Notes: generated by a model from the letters alone, not told the origin. A DNA stretch of 64,000 bases from JAJYKN01 sp035516155 (GCA_035516155.1 DATJAP010000036.1:1-64000), one strand, 5' to 3'. Positions 44,646 through 53,775 are shown, counted from the stretch's first letter. Made by a program: numbers and translations.

Positions 44646-46493
44646 ATGAAAAGGATCATCAATGCTGTATTCGCGGTTCTTCTGTGCTCGCAAATGACGA
44701 TGGCATCGGATTTCCGGTTTTCGCCGCGGCCGAACAAAGCAAATCTGATCCAATGGCGGAACTGGGGGCAGGACGCGTTTGACGAAGCGAAGAGGACGAA
44801 TAAATTGATTCTGCTTTCGCTCAGCGCTGTCTGGTGTCACTGGTGTCATGTGATGGATGAGACAACCTATTCCGATCCCGGGGTCATCGGCTTCATCAAC
44901 GGGAATTTCATCCCCGTCAGGGTTGATGCTGACCTGCGGCCGGACATCGACTCGCTGTATAACCAAGGCGGCTGGCCCAGCACTGCTATTCTCACGCCCG
45001 AAGGAGAGGTCATCAGTGGTGGCAATTATTTCCCCCCCGAAGAGATGCTGGGCCGCCTCAGGAGGGCTTCCATCCTTATGCGAAGTGATCCCGCCGCCGT
45101 CGAAGGCCGCATTGAAGAGCTGAAAACCCTGGAAGAACTCCGGGCAAGCCGTCAGGAGGCGTTTACCGGCCTGCCGGACAAAAGCACCCTAGACGATATC
45201 CTGAAGCAGATAAAAAGTTCCTTTGACGATATGAACGGGGGTTTCGGGCGGGGCCAGAAATTTCCCAGCCCTGATACAATCGATTTTCTGCTCTCGATAT
45301 ACACCAGGCAAAAGGACAGGGAAGCCCTGCGGATTGTTTCGACCACGCTTGACCATATGGCGCAGGGGGAACTCTTCGATAAGACGGAGGGTGGTTTTTT
45401 CCGGTATGCCACAATGCCGGACTGGTCAGAACCTCATTATGAAAAGATGCTTGACGTAAATGCAGGCATGATCAGGAATTATGCGAATGCCGCTCTCGCA
45501 ACAGGGAAGAAGGAGTACCTTCGCATCGTTGATGAGACCATACGCTACGTTCAGGCGAATCTTTCTGATGCAATAACGGGGGCCTTCTATGGAAGCCAGG
45601 ACGCTGATGAGAGTTATTACCGTTCGAAAAACCGGAGCAAGTTGACAGCACCTGCTGTTGATAAAACCGTTTATACGGATTCTTCCTCGCTCATGGTCAG
45701 TGCGCTTGTTTCCGCTTACGAGGCAACGGGCAGGAATGCCTATCTTGCCTTGGCCAAAAAAAGCGGAGATTTCATTCTCGAGAATCTATCTGCGGGAGAC
45801 AACGGGGTCTTTCATGATCTGCGAGACAGGACGCCCGTGCTCAAGGGGATGCTGTCCGACAATGCCCTGTTCGGATCAGCCCTGCTCGATCTGTATAATG
45901 CGACCGGTGAAAAAAAATACCTTCATCGGGCGAAGCAGATCGGCCGTCTTCTCATTGATCGCTTCTATGATGCAGATTCGAAGCGGTTTCGTATCTCGTC
46001 CGATCCGTCGCTCAAAAAACCCGTGACCGCCGGTATGCTTGCCGAGGTAAATAATAATCTCGCCAGCTACCGAGCGCTCCGCTTCCTGAGCAGGCTCGCC
46101 TACGCCGGCGATGCCCCGCGATTCAGAGAAATACGCAATGCCGCAGCGGAGACCCTGAAGAATGAGTACCATCGCTACGCGCCCTATGCCGCCTCCTACG
46201 GGAATGTCGTGCTTTGGATCACGGGAGATCCAATGGTGATCACGATTATCGCAGGGGAGCAAAGGGTGAATGCCTATCTTTCCGCCATGACAGAGGTCTC
46301 TGTTCCAGAAAAGGTCGTGCGCGTGTTCTCCCTTCCAGCGGACGGGAAGACAATTTCCAAATTGGGATATTCCCTGCAAGAGGCTGTGTATCTGTGCGCG
46401 GGAAAACGGTGCGCCGCGCCGATTGGAAATCCCGAAACGCTGAAGAGAGAGCTGAAGGATTTTGCAGGGGGCCCTTCGCAGGACAGAAAGTAA
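44646..46493 (+). CDS. DUF255 thioredoxin-fold protein with glucanase-like domain, exported
   Basis: A 615-residue protein related to YyaL/SSP411. Signal peptide 1-20 (ending MTMA); N-terminal thioredoxin-like domain with AVWCHWCHVM (C64, C67), DADLRPDIDSLY and GGWPSTAIL; from about residue 180 an (alpha/alpha)6 barrel like N-acylglucosamine-2-epimerases and glycoside hydrolases (GGGFGRGQKFPSPDTIDFLL, HYEKMLDVNAGM, GAFYGSQDADE). In this family the function is unknown; here export to the periplasm is expected. It is inserted in reverse orientation between hisG and hisC, and ends in a hairpin shared with the hisG end. Confidence 0.9.
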   Translation: MKRIINAVFAVLLCSQMTMASDFRFSPRPNKANLIQWRNWGQDAFDEAKRTNKLILLSLSAVWCHWCHVMDETTYSDPGVIGFINGNFIPVRVDADLRPDIDSLYNQGGWPSTAILTPEGEVISGGNYFPPEEMLGRLRRASILMRSDPAAVEGRIEELKTLEELRASRQEAFTGLPDKSTLDDILKQIKSSFDDMNGGFGRGQKFPSPDTIDFLLSIYTRQKDREALRIVSTTLDHMAQGELFDKTEGGFFRYATMPDWSEPHYEKMLDVNAGMIRNYANAALATGKKEYLRIVDETIRYVQANLSDAITGAFYGSQDADESYYRSKNRSKLTAPAVDKTVYTDSSSLMVSALVSAYEATGRNAYLALAKKSGDFILENLSAGDNGVFHDLRDRTPVLKGMLSDNALFGSALLDLYNATGEKKYLHRAKQIGRLLIDRFYDADSKRFRISSDPSLKKPVTAGMLAEVNNNLASYRALRFLSRLAYAGDAPRFREIRNAAAETLKNEYHRYAPYAASYGNVVLWITGDPMVITIIAGEQRVNAYLSAMTEVSVPEKVVRVFSLPADGKTISKLGYSLQEAVYLCAGKRCAAPIGNPETLKRELKDFAGGPSQDRK

Positions 46494-46519
46494 TCGGTTT
46501 GGTATCGCGGGAACAAGAG

Positions 46520-46540
46520 AAGGCGGCTTTTGGCCGCCTT
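46520..46540. terminator. Hairpin at the DUF255/hisG convergence
   Basis: Perfect stem AAGGCGGC / GCCGCCTT (46520-46527 with 46533-46540). T runs after it are weak on both strands. Confidence 0.4.
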
Positions 46541-46547
46541 GCTTGCC

Positions 46548-47465
46548 TTAGGGGATGACTTTGTTCAGCGGGTACTCCACGATACCAGAAGCTCCTCCTC
46601 GCTTGAGGCGGGGGATCAGGTTCCGCGCTTCTTTTTCATCCAATATCACTTCGAGACTCACCCATGCCGGGTCTGTCTGATGTGAAATCGTCGGCGCATG
46701 CATGGACGGAAGCAGGCCGCAGATCTCCTTCAGGCTTGCCTTCGGCGCGTTCATCTTGAGGCCCACCTTCTCCTCGGCGGAAAGCGCGCCCTGAAGCAGC
46801 ATGGCCATGTTCTCGATCTTCTTCCGCTTCCAGGGGTCGTTCCAGGCCTTTTTATTTGCAATGAGCCTCGTCGTAGATTCGAGCATGACCTCGACGATCC
46901 GGAGCTTGTTCGCCTTGAGCGAGCTGCCGGTCTCCGTGAGCTCGACAATTGCGTCGGCAAGCCGCGGCGGTTTCACCTCTGTGGCGCCCCAGGAAAATTC
47001 AATGTCCGCAGTGACTCCCTGGGACTTCAGATAACGCGTGGTGTAGCCCACAAGCTCCGTGGCGATGCGCTTCCCCTTCAAGTCCTTGATGGATTTGATG
47101 GGCGAGTCTTCGGGCACAGCCACGACCCAGCGGACTGGGGTAAGACCGCCTTTCGCGTACCGGAGTTCGGCAACCTCGACTACATCGGCGTTCTGCTCGA
47201 GAATCCAGTCCTTGCCCGTGAGGCCCACATCGAAGATGCCGTGATCGACATAGCGCGCCATTTCCTGGGCCCGGACCAGCGTGCAATCGATATTTTGATC
47301 GTCGATGGTCGGGTAGTAGCTCCGTGAACTGACCTGGACACGGTATCCCGCCTTATTGAAGAGTTTGAAGGTGGATTCCTGCAGGCTCCCCTTGGGGAGG
47401 CCGAGCTTGAGCTTCTGTTTCGCAGGTTCTTTTTGAGTAACAGGCTTTTTTGATTTAACAGCCAT
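46548..47465 (-). CDS. hisG: ATP phosphoribosyltransferase, long form HisG
   Basis: A 305-residue long-form HisG for the first step, ATP + PRPP. Residues 20-225 are the periplasmic-binding-like catalytic domain (KLKLGLPKGSLQESTFKLF, DVGLTGKDWI, ATELVGYTTRYL, VELTETGSSLKANKL) and 230-305 the regulatory HisG_C (ACT-like) domain, which gives feedback inhibition by histidine. The long form needs no HisZ. The first 18 residues are Lys/Pro-rich and extra to the family. AAGGAG site before ATG. It follows hisD by 69 bases. Confidence 0.95.
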   Translation of the reverse strand: MAVKSKKPVTQKEPAKQKLKLGLPKGSLQESTFKLFNKAGYRVQVSSRSYYPTIDDQNIDCTLVRAQEMARYVDHGIFDVGLTGKDWILEQNADVVEVAELRYAKGGLTPVRWVVAVPEDSPIKSIKDLKGKRIATELVGYTTRYLKSQGVTADIEFSWGATEVKPPRLADAIVELTETGSSLKANKLRIVEVMLESTTRLIANKKAWNDPWKRKKIENMAMLLQGALSAEEKVGLKMNAPKASLKEICGLLPSMHAPTISHQTDPAWVSLEVILDEKEARNLIPRLKRGGASGIVEYPLNKVIP

Positions 47466-47534
47466 CTGATCTCCTTCCTGTGCAAGAGGCCAGGAAGATG
47501 TCTTTCGACTCTCGCCGGCTTCCGGTTTCTAATG

Positions 47535-48827
47535 TTAGTACGTTTTCATCCTCACCCGGATTGTATTTCCGTGCGCTTCAAGGCCTTCGACGTCCGCGAT
47601 CTGCTGAACCGCTTCCCCGACTTTATCGAGCCCTTCCTTCGTATAAAAGAGCAGGCTGGACTTTTTCATGAAACTATCCGTTGAAAGCGGGGAGAAGAAC
47701 CGGGCCGTGCCGCCCGTGGGCAGCACATGGTTCGGTCCCGCGATATAGTCGCCGACGGATTCCGGTGTATAGTGACCGAGGAAAATGGCGCCCGCGTTCT
47801 TGACGAGCGCCAGAAGTTCAAAGGGCTTCTCAACGGCAAGTTCGAGGTGCTCGGGCGCGATGGAGTTCGAGATCGCGGCCGCGTCCTGGAGGCCTGCGGT
47901 AAGGACGATGGCGCCGAAACGGTCAATGGCTTTGCGGGCGATCTCTTTGCGCGTGAGGTTTGCGAGCTGTCTCTCAACTTCGGCGACAACCCGTTCCGCG
48001 AGCGCCCGCGACGTCGTAATGAGGATGGAGGAAGCAAGCTCATCGTGCTCGGCCTGCGAGAGAAGGTCGGCTGCCACAAAAGTCGGATTCGCGGAATCGT
48101 CTGCGATGACCAGGATTTCGCTCGGCCCGGCGATCATATCGATGTCGACTTGGCCGAACACGGAGCGTTTGGCAGTGGCGACGTAGATGTTGCCCGGCCC
48201 CACGATTTTGTCGACCTTCGGGATTGTTGCGGTGCCGTATGCCATGGCAGCCACTGCCTGTGCACCGCCGATCCGGTATATTTCATCGACGCCAGCGATG
48301 TCCGCGGCAATGAGAATGTAGGGATTCAGCACGCCGCTGGGCGCGGGCGAGCACATCACGAGCTGTTCCACCCCGGCGACTCTGGCGGGAATGGCATTCA
48401 TGAGCACCGACGACGGATAGCATGCCTTGCCGCCGGGGACGTATACGCCCACGCTCCGGATCGGCCTGGCAAGCTGCCCAAGGATCACACCGTCCGCTTC
48501 CTGGCTGACCCAGGAACTGATTTTCTGCTTCTCATGGAAGGCCTGAATATTCCGGGCGGCGAGCTTGAGGGCATCCACGTTCTTCAGTTCGATGCGGCTG
48601 TATGCATCCTTGATCTCCTCGGCGGAGATCCTCATTTCCTTAAGTGTCAGCTTTACCTTGTCAAATTTTTCTGTGTACGCGAGAATGGCCGGGTCACCTT
48701 CCTTGCGGACACGATCCACGACCTCCTCCACGGCCGCGGCCACTTCTTCTGTTGCTGTCTCGCCGCGGTTGATGATTCGCTTGAGTTCGGATACGACATC
48801 TTTCTGCTGTGAATCGATGATTTTCAT
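47535..48827 (-). CDS. hisD: Histidinol dehydrogenase HisD
   Basis: A 430-residue zinc enzyme oxidising histidinol to histidine. Visible: PGGKACYPSSVLMNAIPA, IVGPGNIYVATAKR, IAGPSEILVIAD, the zinc-site SQAEHD and the catalytic IAPEHLEL. Length is normal. GAGGT site before ATG. It lies between murA and hisG, giving order murA-hisD-hisG, whereas murA-hisG-hisD is usual in related gene clusters. Confidence 0.97.
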   Translation of the reverse strand: MKIIDSQQKDVVSELKRIINRGETATEEVAAAVEEVVDRVRKEGDPAILAYTEKFDKVKLTLKEMRISAEEIKDAYSRIELKNVDALKLAARNIQAFHEKQKISSWVSQEADGVILGQLARPIRSVGVYVPGGKACYPSSVLMNAIPARVAGVEQLVMCSPAPSGVLNPYILIAADIAGVDEIYRIGGAQAVAAMAYGTATIPKVDKIVGPGNIYVATAKRSVFGQVDIDMIAGPSEILVIADDSANPTFVAADLLSQAEHDELASSILITTSRALAERVVAEVERQLANLTRKEIARKAIDRFGAIVLTAGLQDAAAISNSIAPEHLELAVEKPFELLALVKNAGAIFLGHYTPESVGDYIAGPNHVLPTGGTARFFSPLSTDSFMKKSSLLFYTKEGLDKVGEAVQQIADVEGLEAHGNTIRVRMKTY

Positions 48828-48922
48828 GAACTACCTCAGTTTTAACATCCGCGAATGAGCATGGTCCAATGCAGAGCCTTCTCCGTGTCCGTCGTCAGTT
48901 GCCCGCTCGTTGCAAATTCATC

Positions 48923-50170
48923 CTAAACTCTCTTTATGTCTGCTCCCAGCGCCGAGAGCTTCTGTTCGATGTTTTCGTATCCCCGGTCAAGGTGATAGAT
49001 GCGCGATATCACGGTCTGGCCCTCCGCCGCCAAGCCAGCGAGGATGAGCGACGCGCTCGCGCGCAGGTCCGTGGCCATCACGGGGGCGGCAGATAGTTTG
49101 CTTATGCCCTTGACGATGGCTGTTCGGCCGTCGGTTTCGATGTTTGCTCCCATGCGCCGGAGCTCTGCTACGTGGGTAAAGCGGTTTTCGAAGATGGTCT
49201 CATTGATGACGCTCGTGCCGTTGGCGAGGGTCATGAGGCTCATGATCTGGGCCTGCATATCCGTGGGAAAGCCGGGATATTCCAATGTTTTGATGTTTAC
49301 CGGCCTGATTTTTTCGCCCCCGGTCACCCAGATCGTTCCTTCATCGGTCCTGATCTTGGCTCCCGACTCGCTGACTTTTGAGAGCACCGCATCGAGGTGC
49401 GCTGGAAAGCACTTTCTGATGGTGACGGAGCCACCGGTGATCGCCGCTGCGATTACGAAGGTACCGGTCTCAATACGGTCGGGCATGACGGTGTATTGCA
49501 AAGGTTTCAGGCTGTCGACACCCTGGATCCTGATTACGTCGGTGCCCGCGCCCTCTATCTTCGCGCCCATCCCGATCAGGGCGTTTGCCAGGTCTGTGAT
49601 CTCGGGCTCCCGCGCGGCATTTTCGAGCATGCTCTCTCCCCGGGCGAGAGCAGCCGCCATCAGAACGTTCTCGGTGCCGGTGACGGTCACAGTATCGAAA
49701 TATATGTGCGCCCCACGGAGCCGCTTTGCGCTCGCGACGACATAACCGTGTTCGATCGCGAGCGTAGCCCCGAGCTTTTCAAGGCCCATGAGATGCAGAT
49801 TGATGGGCCGTGCGCCGATGGCACATCCGCCCGGCAGAGACACGCGGGCCTTTCCCATACGAGCGATGAGGGGACCCAGCACGAGTACCGATGCTCGCAT
49901 GGTGCGTACCAGATCGTACGGCGCTTCGGGATTCGAGATGGCCGTGGAATCGACGTTGATGTCGTGATCCCTGCGCTCGAAGGATACACCCATGTTCTGC
50001 AGTATCCTGCCCAGGGTGGTCACATCGGCCAGGCGGGGAACGTTTGAGACGGTATGGGGGCCTTCGCACAGGAGGGAGGCCGCAAGAATCGGTAGCGCGG
50101 CATTTTTTGCCCCGCTAATAGTGACCTCGCCGTTTAGTTTATTCCCCCCGGTAATTACGATGGTTTTCAT
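48923..50170 (-). CDS. murA: UDP-N-acetylglucosamine 1-carboxyvinyltransferase
   Basis: A 415-residue enzyme for the first committed step of peptidoglycan synthesis. N-terminus KTIVITGGNKLNGEVTISGAKNAALPILAASLL; the catalytic cysteine is in LPGGCAIGARPI, so it is the fosfomycin-binding Cys form rather than the Asp variant. Two inside-out alpha/beta domains with normal length. ATG 50170 fits the family N-terminus; no ribosome site is seen, and neither is a -10 near it. It follows prmC by 81 bases. Confidence 0.96.
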   Translation of the reverse strand: MKTIVITGGNKLNGEVTISGAKNAALPILAASLLCEGPHTVSNVPRLADVTTLGRILQNMGVSFERRDHDINVDSTAISNPEAPYDLVRTMRASVLVLGPLIARMGKARVSLPGGCAIGARPINLHLMGLEKLGATLAIEHGYVVASAKRLRGAHIYFDTVTVTGTENVLMAAALARGESMLENAAREPEITDLANALIGMGAKIEGAGTDVIRIQGVDSLKPLQYTVMPDRIETGTFVIAAAITGGSVTIRKCFPAHLDAVLSKVSESGAKIRTDEGTIWVTGGEKIRPVNIKTLEYPGFPTDMQAQIMSLMTLANGTSVINETIFENRFTHVAELRRMGANIETDGRTAIVKGISKLSAAPVMATDLRASASLILAGLAAEGQTVISRIYHLDRGYENIEQKLSALGADIKRV

Positions 50171-50251
50171 AATAGTGACGGGATCTGGATGACAGCCACC
50201 AGAAAGCGGACAGGCGCAACAGTGCAACCTGATGGCTGACTGTCCATGAGC

Positions 50252-51115
50252 TCATTTTCTCCTTGCTGCTATGACTCTTTCTATCCCTGCCAGGTCACGC
50301 AGTATTTCAAAAGACCGATATCGTCCCACCTTTTTCAGATAGTTCGCAAGTATTTCCGCCTGACCGATTCCCATCTCCATGATGAGCAACCCATTGCTCG
50401 TCAGATAACGGACAGCCGCGTTTATGATCCTCTGATGGATGTCCGTTCCTTCCGGTCCTCCGAAGAGAGCCAGGGCCGGCTCGTAATCCTTGACCTCCGG
50501 CTGGAGTGCGGGGTAATCACCCGACCGCACATAAGGCGGATTCGAGACAATGATATCAACCTGACCGTCAATGTCAAGCGATTCCAGCGGTGCGGTCAGG
50601 TCGCCTTCCATAAACAGGATGCGGTCTAGGACCCCGTGACTGCTGGCATTCTCCCGGGCGACTGCAATCGCTCCAGGAGATTTGTCGGTCGCGATGATCC
50701 GGGCCGCCGGCAGCTCGCTCGCCAAAACCGTGGCAATACAGCCTGAGCCAGTGCAGAGGTCGATAAGAGTGCATGCTTTGTTCCTGTCCTGAACGCTGTT
50801 CAAAACGGTCTCAATGATAAGCTCGGTCTCCGGCCTCGGGATAAGCACCTCGGGAGACACGGCGAACTCAAGTCCCCAGAATTCCTGCTTCCCTGTTATA
50901 TATTGCAATGGTTCGCGCTTCGCTCTGCGTTCGACTGCCTGTTCGAAAATGCCGCGAGGTTCCTCGTCGAGCCTGTCGTGAAAATGAGCCAGAAGCCATG
51001 CCCGGTCTCTCTTCAGCGCATGGCGGAGCAGCACCTCGGCATCAAGCCTCGGCGTGCCGATGCCAGCTGCGATGAATCTGGTTGCCGCGTTGTTTATTGC
51101 TTCAGCGAGAGTCAT
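50252..51115 (-). CDS. prmC: Peptide chain release factor glutamine methyltransferase PrmC
   Basis: A 287-residue SAM-dependent methyltransferase that modifies the GGQ glutamine of RF1 and RF2. An N-terminal five-helix domain is followed by PLQYITGKQEFWGLEF, RPETELIIE, the SAM loop DLCTGSGCIA and the catalytic VSNPPYV. ATG 51115 begins the normal N-terminus. The frame is open for 92 codons further upstream, but those residues are unlike the family. Substrate gene prfA lies 566 bases upstream, beyond an inserted element. Confidence 0.93.
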   Translation of the reverse strand: MTLAEAINNAATRFIAAGIGTPRLDAEVLLRHALKRDRAWLLAHFHDRLDEEPRGIFEQAVERRAKREPLQYITGKQEFWGLEFAVSPEVLIPRPETELIIETVLNSVQDRNKACTLIDLCTGSGCIATVLASELPAARIIATDKSPGAIAVARENASSHGVLDRILFMEGDLTAPLESLDIDGQVDIIVSNPPYVRSGDYPALQPEVKDYEPALALFGGPEGTDIHQRIINAAVRYLTSNGLLIMEMGIGQAEILANYLKKVGRYRSFEILRDLAGIERVIAARRK

Positions 51116-51385
51116 CGAACGCGCTACCGACGGCTTTGTGAAAAGCCGGAGACTCTTTTTACGGTGTCTTTTCGATTGTCCGGAATCGTTCCTTTTCAGC
51201 ATTTTTTCGGCAAGATGATTTCCCTCAAGCGCGAAAGACGACTTTTTGCGATTGAACCAACAGGGGGACGTGAATTTTTTAAGCGTAACGCAGACATCGT
51301 ACCAGCAGAAAGTTCCAAATCGCCGCGCAATGTACGAATGCCCGAATTTGCCGCGAAGGTCTGCTTCCCCAAGAAAATAGTTTAC

Positions 51386-51686
51386 AACCACCTCTGCAGC
51401 AAGCCCCTGGTTTGAACCAGGGGGACGAATGCAGAAACGTTGCGGCCACTGGACAACTATTTACTTACGGGCGAGATCAGTGTTCCAACACGAAGCAGGG
51501 AATGGCCGAATCATCCTGGCCAGATTCAGTCTCGCACAATGCAGCAGCGCGAGGCGGTGACAGCGTTGTTTGCCCGTTAAAGACGGATCAACAGCAACCG
51601 AGATTGGCTACTCCTTTTTCGGCGCCAAGGAAATTGCTGGCACTGCCGTTAGAACCCCCTGGCGTTAGCCCTGGGGAGTGCTCAGA
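51386..51686. mobile_element. Probable non-autonomous IS200/IS605-type element with end hairpins
   Basis: A TTTAC tetramer-type site (51381-51385) is followed 18 bases later by a perfect palindrome CCCCTGGTT-TG-AACCAGGGG (51404-51423). About 230 bases on, AACCCCCTGGC-GTTA-GCCCTGGGGAGTG (51653-51679) forms the second hairpin, in the style of the right-end/omega-RNA hairpin of IS200/IS605 TnpB elements. The right end runs up to the TGA stop of prfA (51682-51684). No TnpA or TnpB frame remains; a 94-codon frame covering the element has no family features. Confidence 0.5.
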
Positions 51687-52749
51687 GGTTTTTTAGCCGC
51701 TCGGCATTGTCCGCTGCAGTGAGGCCGTCGATAAACTCGTCGATATCTCCATCCATCACCGCGTCGATCTTGTAGAGTGAAATTCCGACCCGATGGTCTG
51801 TTACTCTGCTCTGGGGAAAGTTATACGTCCTGATCTTTTCACTGCGGTCGCCGGTGCCGACCTGCGATTTGCGAGCCGCGGCCTCCTCTGCTTCCCTCTT
51901 TTCCCGCTCTTTTTCCAGCAGGCGGGACTTGAGGATCTTCATGGCTTTCTCCCGGTTTTTGAGCTGCGACCGCTCATCCTGGCATGCCACCACCTCGCCG
52001 GTCGGCAGGTGGGTGATGCGGACAGCCGAGTAAGTCGTGTTCACGCTCTGGCCGCCAGGTCCCGAAGAACAGTACGTATCGATGCGAAGGTCCTTCTGCT
52101 CAATCTGGACGTCTACGTCCTCGGCTTCGGGAATCACCGCCACGGTGACTGTTGATGTGTGGATCCGGCCGCTTGCTTCCGTGGCCGGGACCCGCTGCAC
52201 GCGGTGTACCCCGCTTTCGTACTTGAGCCTGCTGAATACGCCCTTGCCCTGGATCTGGGCGATGACTTCTTTTGCCCCGCCGACACCCGTGGTGCTCATG
52301 TCAAGCAGCGTAACCTTCCAGCGCTTCTTTTCAGCATAGCGAGAGTACATGCGGAAAAGCTCGGCCGCAAACAGCCCCGCCTCGTCGCCGCCCGCTCCGG
52401 CACGGATTTCAAGAAAGACGTTTTTTTCATCACGCGGGTCACGGGGGACGAGCATGATCCGGAGCTGCTGATCCATCTGTTCAATCCGTGGCCGAAGGTC
52501 CTTCAGCTCTGCTTCGGCCATCGTTCGCAGCTCTGGATCAGCCTGTTTGTCCTGGGTGATTTCCTCCACCTCTCTGAGCTGTTTTTGCAGGTTCTGAAAG
52601 GCGCGATACTTGTTCACCACATCCTCGATCTCGGACCGCTCCTTTGAATACTTCTGGTACTGCTGGTGGTCGGAGGCGACAACAGGATCGGACAGGAGTC
52701 TCGTCAGTTCGTCATATTTTTCTGCGACTGCGTCTAGTTTGCTCAGCAT
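51682..52749 (-). CDS. prfA: Peptide chain release factor 1
   Basis: A 355-residue RF1. The stop-codon-reading tripeptide is PAT in RVPATEASGRIHTS, which marks RF1 rather than RF2 (SPF). The catalytic GGQ is in SSGPGGQSVNTTYSAVR. Length is normal. The start ATG lies 7 bases after a TGG-AATAAT extended -10 and has no ribosome site. The last codons and stop abut the IS200/IS605-like element; the C-terminus is intact (AERLKNL). Confidence 0.97.
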   Translation of the reverse strand: MLSKLDAVAEKYDELTRLLSDPVVASDHQQYQKYSKERSEIEDVVNKYRAFQNLQKQLREVEEITQDKQADPELRTMAEAELKDLRPRIEQMDQQLRIMLVPRDPRDEKNVFLEIRAGAGGDEAGLFAAELFRMYSRYAEKKRWKVTLLDMSTTGVGGAKEVIAQIQGKGVFSRLKYESGVHRVQRVPATEASGRIHTSTVTVAVIPEAEDVDVQIEQKDLRIDTYCSSGPGGQSVNTTYSAVRITHLPTGEVVACQDERSQLKNREKAMKILKSRLLEKEREKREAEEAAARKSQVGTGDRSEKIRTYNFPQSRVTDHRVGISLYKIDAVMDGDIDEFIDGLTAADNAERLKNL

Positions 52750-52756
52750 AAGTCAG

Positions 52757-52765
52757 ATTATTCCA
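52757..52765 (-). promoter_or_regulatory. Extended -10 for prfA (leaderless)
   Basis: Minus-strand TGG-AATAAT (52765-52757), then 7 bases and ATG 52749. It lies after the DUF1385 terminator, so prfA must have its own start. Confidence 0.42.
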
Positions 52766-52789
52766 CCGCAAAGGCATGTTTTTTTAGCA

Positions 52790-52815
52790 ATAAAAAACCC
52801 CGCTTCAGCGGGGTT
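52790..52815 (-). terminator. Terminator overlapping the DUF1385 stop codon
   Basis: Minus-strand stem AACCCCGC / GCGGGGTT with loop TGAA, followed by TTTTTTATT. The TGA of DUF1385 (52807-52805) is in the loop, so ribosomes finishing the gene would cover the hairpin. Confidence 0.85.
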
Positions 52816-53710
52816 CCATCGCAAGGGCTTCCTTGAGGGACCTGATGGCTACCTCAATTTGATCGTCAGATGGATCCCTCGTCGTAAGTCGCTGGAGCCA
52901 GAGACCCGGTCTCATAAGGCCGCTGATGAGAGGATTTTGGCATTTCTTCGCGCTGTACTTGATAAATTCGTATCCCAGCCCGGCGATCACGGGGAGCAAC
53001 ACGATCCGGGAAAGCCCCTTTGCCCAGAGGGGCCAGGTGCCCGGGATGAGTGAAAAAACGAGAATGGACAGCGCAATGACCGCTATGAGAAAGCTTGTTC
53101 CGCAGCGGGGGTGGATGCGGGAATAGCGTCTTGCATTCTCAACCGTGAGCTCCACGCCGGCTTCATGGGCAGCAATGGATTTATGTTCCGCTCCGTGGTA
53201 TTCGAAGACTCTCCGGATGTCTTTCATAAACGAGATGCCCGACACATAGCCGAGAAACAGCGCCACGCGGAGCACGCCGTCCGTTAGATTGAACACAACG
53301 CTGCTTCGGGTGACGGCATCGTATTTCATGCCGAGCAGGTTGGTGATGAGGAGGGGCAACGCCAGGAAGAGACCGAGCGAAAACACGACTGCCACGATCA
53401 TGGTTCCCGCCATTGCGAGTGGGCTGATCTCCTCTTTCTTTCCGTCCTCATTTTCAAGCGCCTCGCTCGCAGAGAAATTGAGGGCTCTGATTCCGAGCCA
53501 CAGCGCTTCGAAGAGGGTGACCGATCCCCGGATGATCTTCTTCTTAAACAGGGGATACCGTTCCCCGATGGGAAGAATCGTTTCCTTCAGGATGGCGATT
53601 TCGGCGCCGGGCTTTCCCCCCTTGCGCACTGCCACGGTAAAGGCATGGGGCGAGCGCATCATGACACCCTCGAGCACAGCTTGACCGCCTATGTTCATGC
53701 TTTCTGGCAA
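52805..53710 (-). CDS. DUF1385 (YqhQ-like) membrane protein
   Basis: A 301-residue integral membrane protein with four to five helices (GTMIVAVVFSLGLFLALPLLI, GVLRVALFLGYVSGI, FLIAVIALSILVFSLI and RIVLLPVIAGLGY). Family signatures are IGGQAVLEGVMMRSP, FEYHGAEHKSIAAHEAG and HPRCGTSFL, rich in His and Cys and perhaps a metal site. Genes of this family sit between rpmE and prfA across many phyla, but no biochemical role is established. The start is TTG 53710, 7 bases after GAGGG; ATG 53698 is an alternative. Confidence 0.9.
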   Translation of the reverse strand: MPESMNIGGQAVLEGVMMRSPHAFTVAVRKGGKPGAEIAILKETILPIGERYPLFKKKIIRGSVTLFEALWLGIRALNFSASEALENEDGKKEEISPLAMAGTMIVAVVFSLGLFLALPLLITNLLGMKYDAVTRSSVVFNLTDGVLRVALFLGYVSGISFMKDIRRVFEYHGAEHKSIAAHEAGVELTVENARRYSRIHPRCGTSFLIAVIALSILVFSLIPGTWPLWAKGLSRIVLLPVIAGLGYEFIKYSAKKCQNPLISGLMRPGLWLQRLTTRDPSDDQIEVAIRSLKEALAMEPR

Positions 53711-53775
53711 ATAGGAGCCCTCGCGAGCGGCGCAAGCAGCAAGACAATCGGACCCTGCTGCATGACCCTTCCGGG

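Noticed and set aside
51116..51391. 92-codon N-terminal extension of prmC
   Set aside because: The residues are unlike PrmC and reach into the left end of the inserted element.
51412..51696. 94-codon frame covering the IS200/IS605-like element
   Set aside because: It spans the second hairpin and the end of prfA and has no TnpA or TnpB features.
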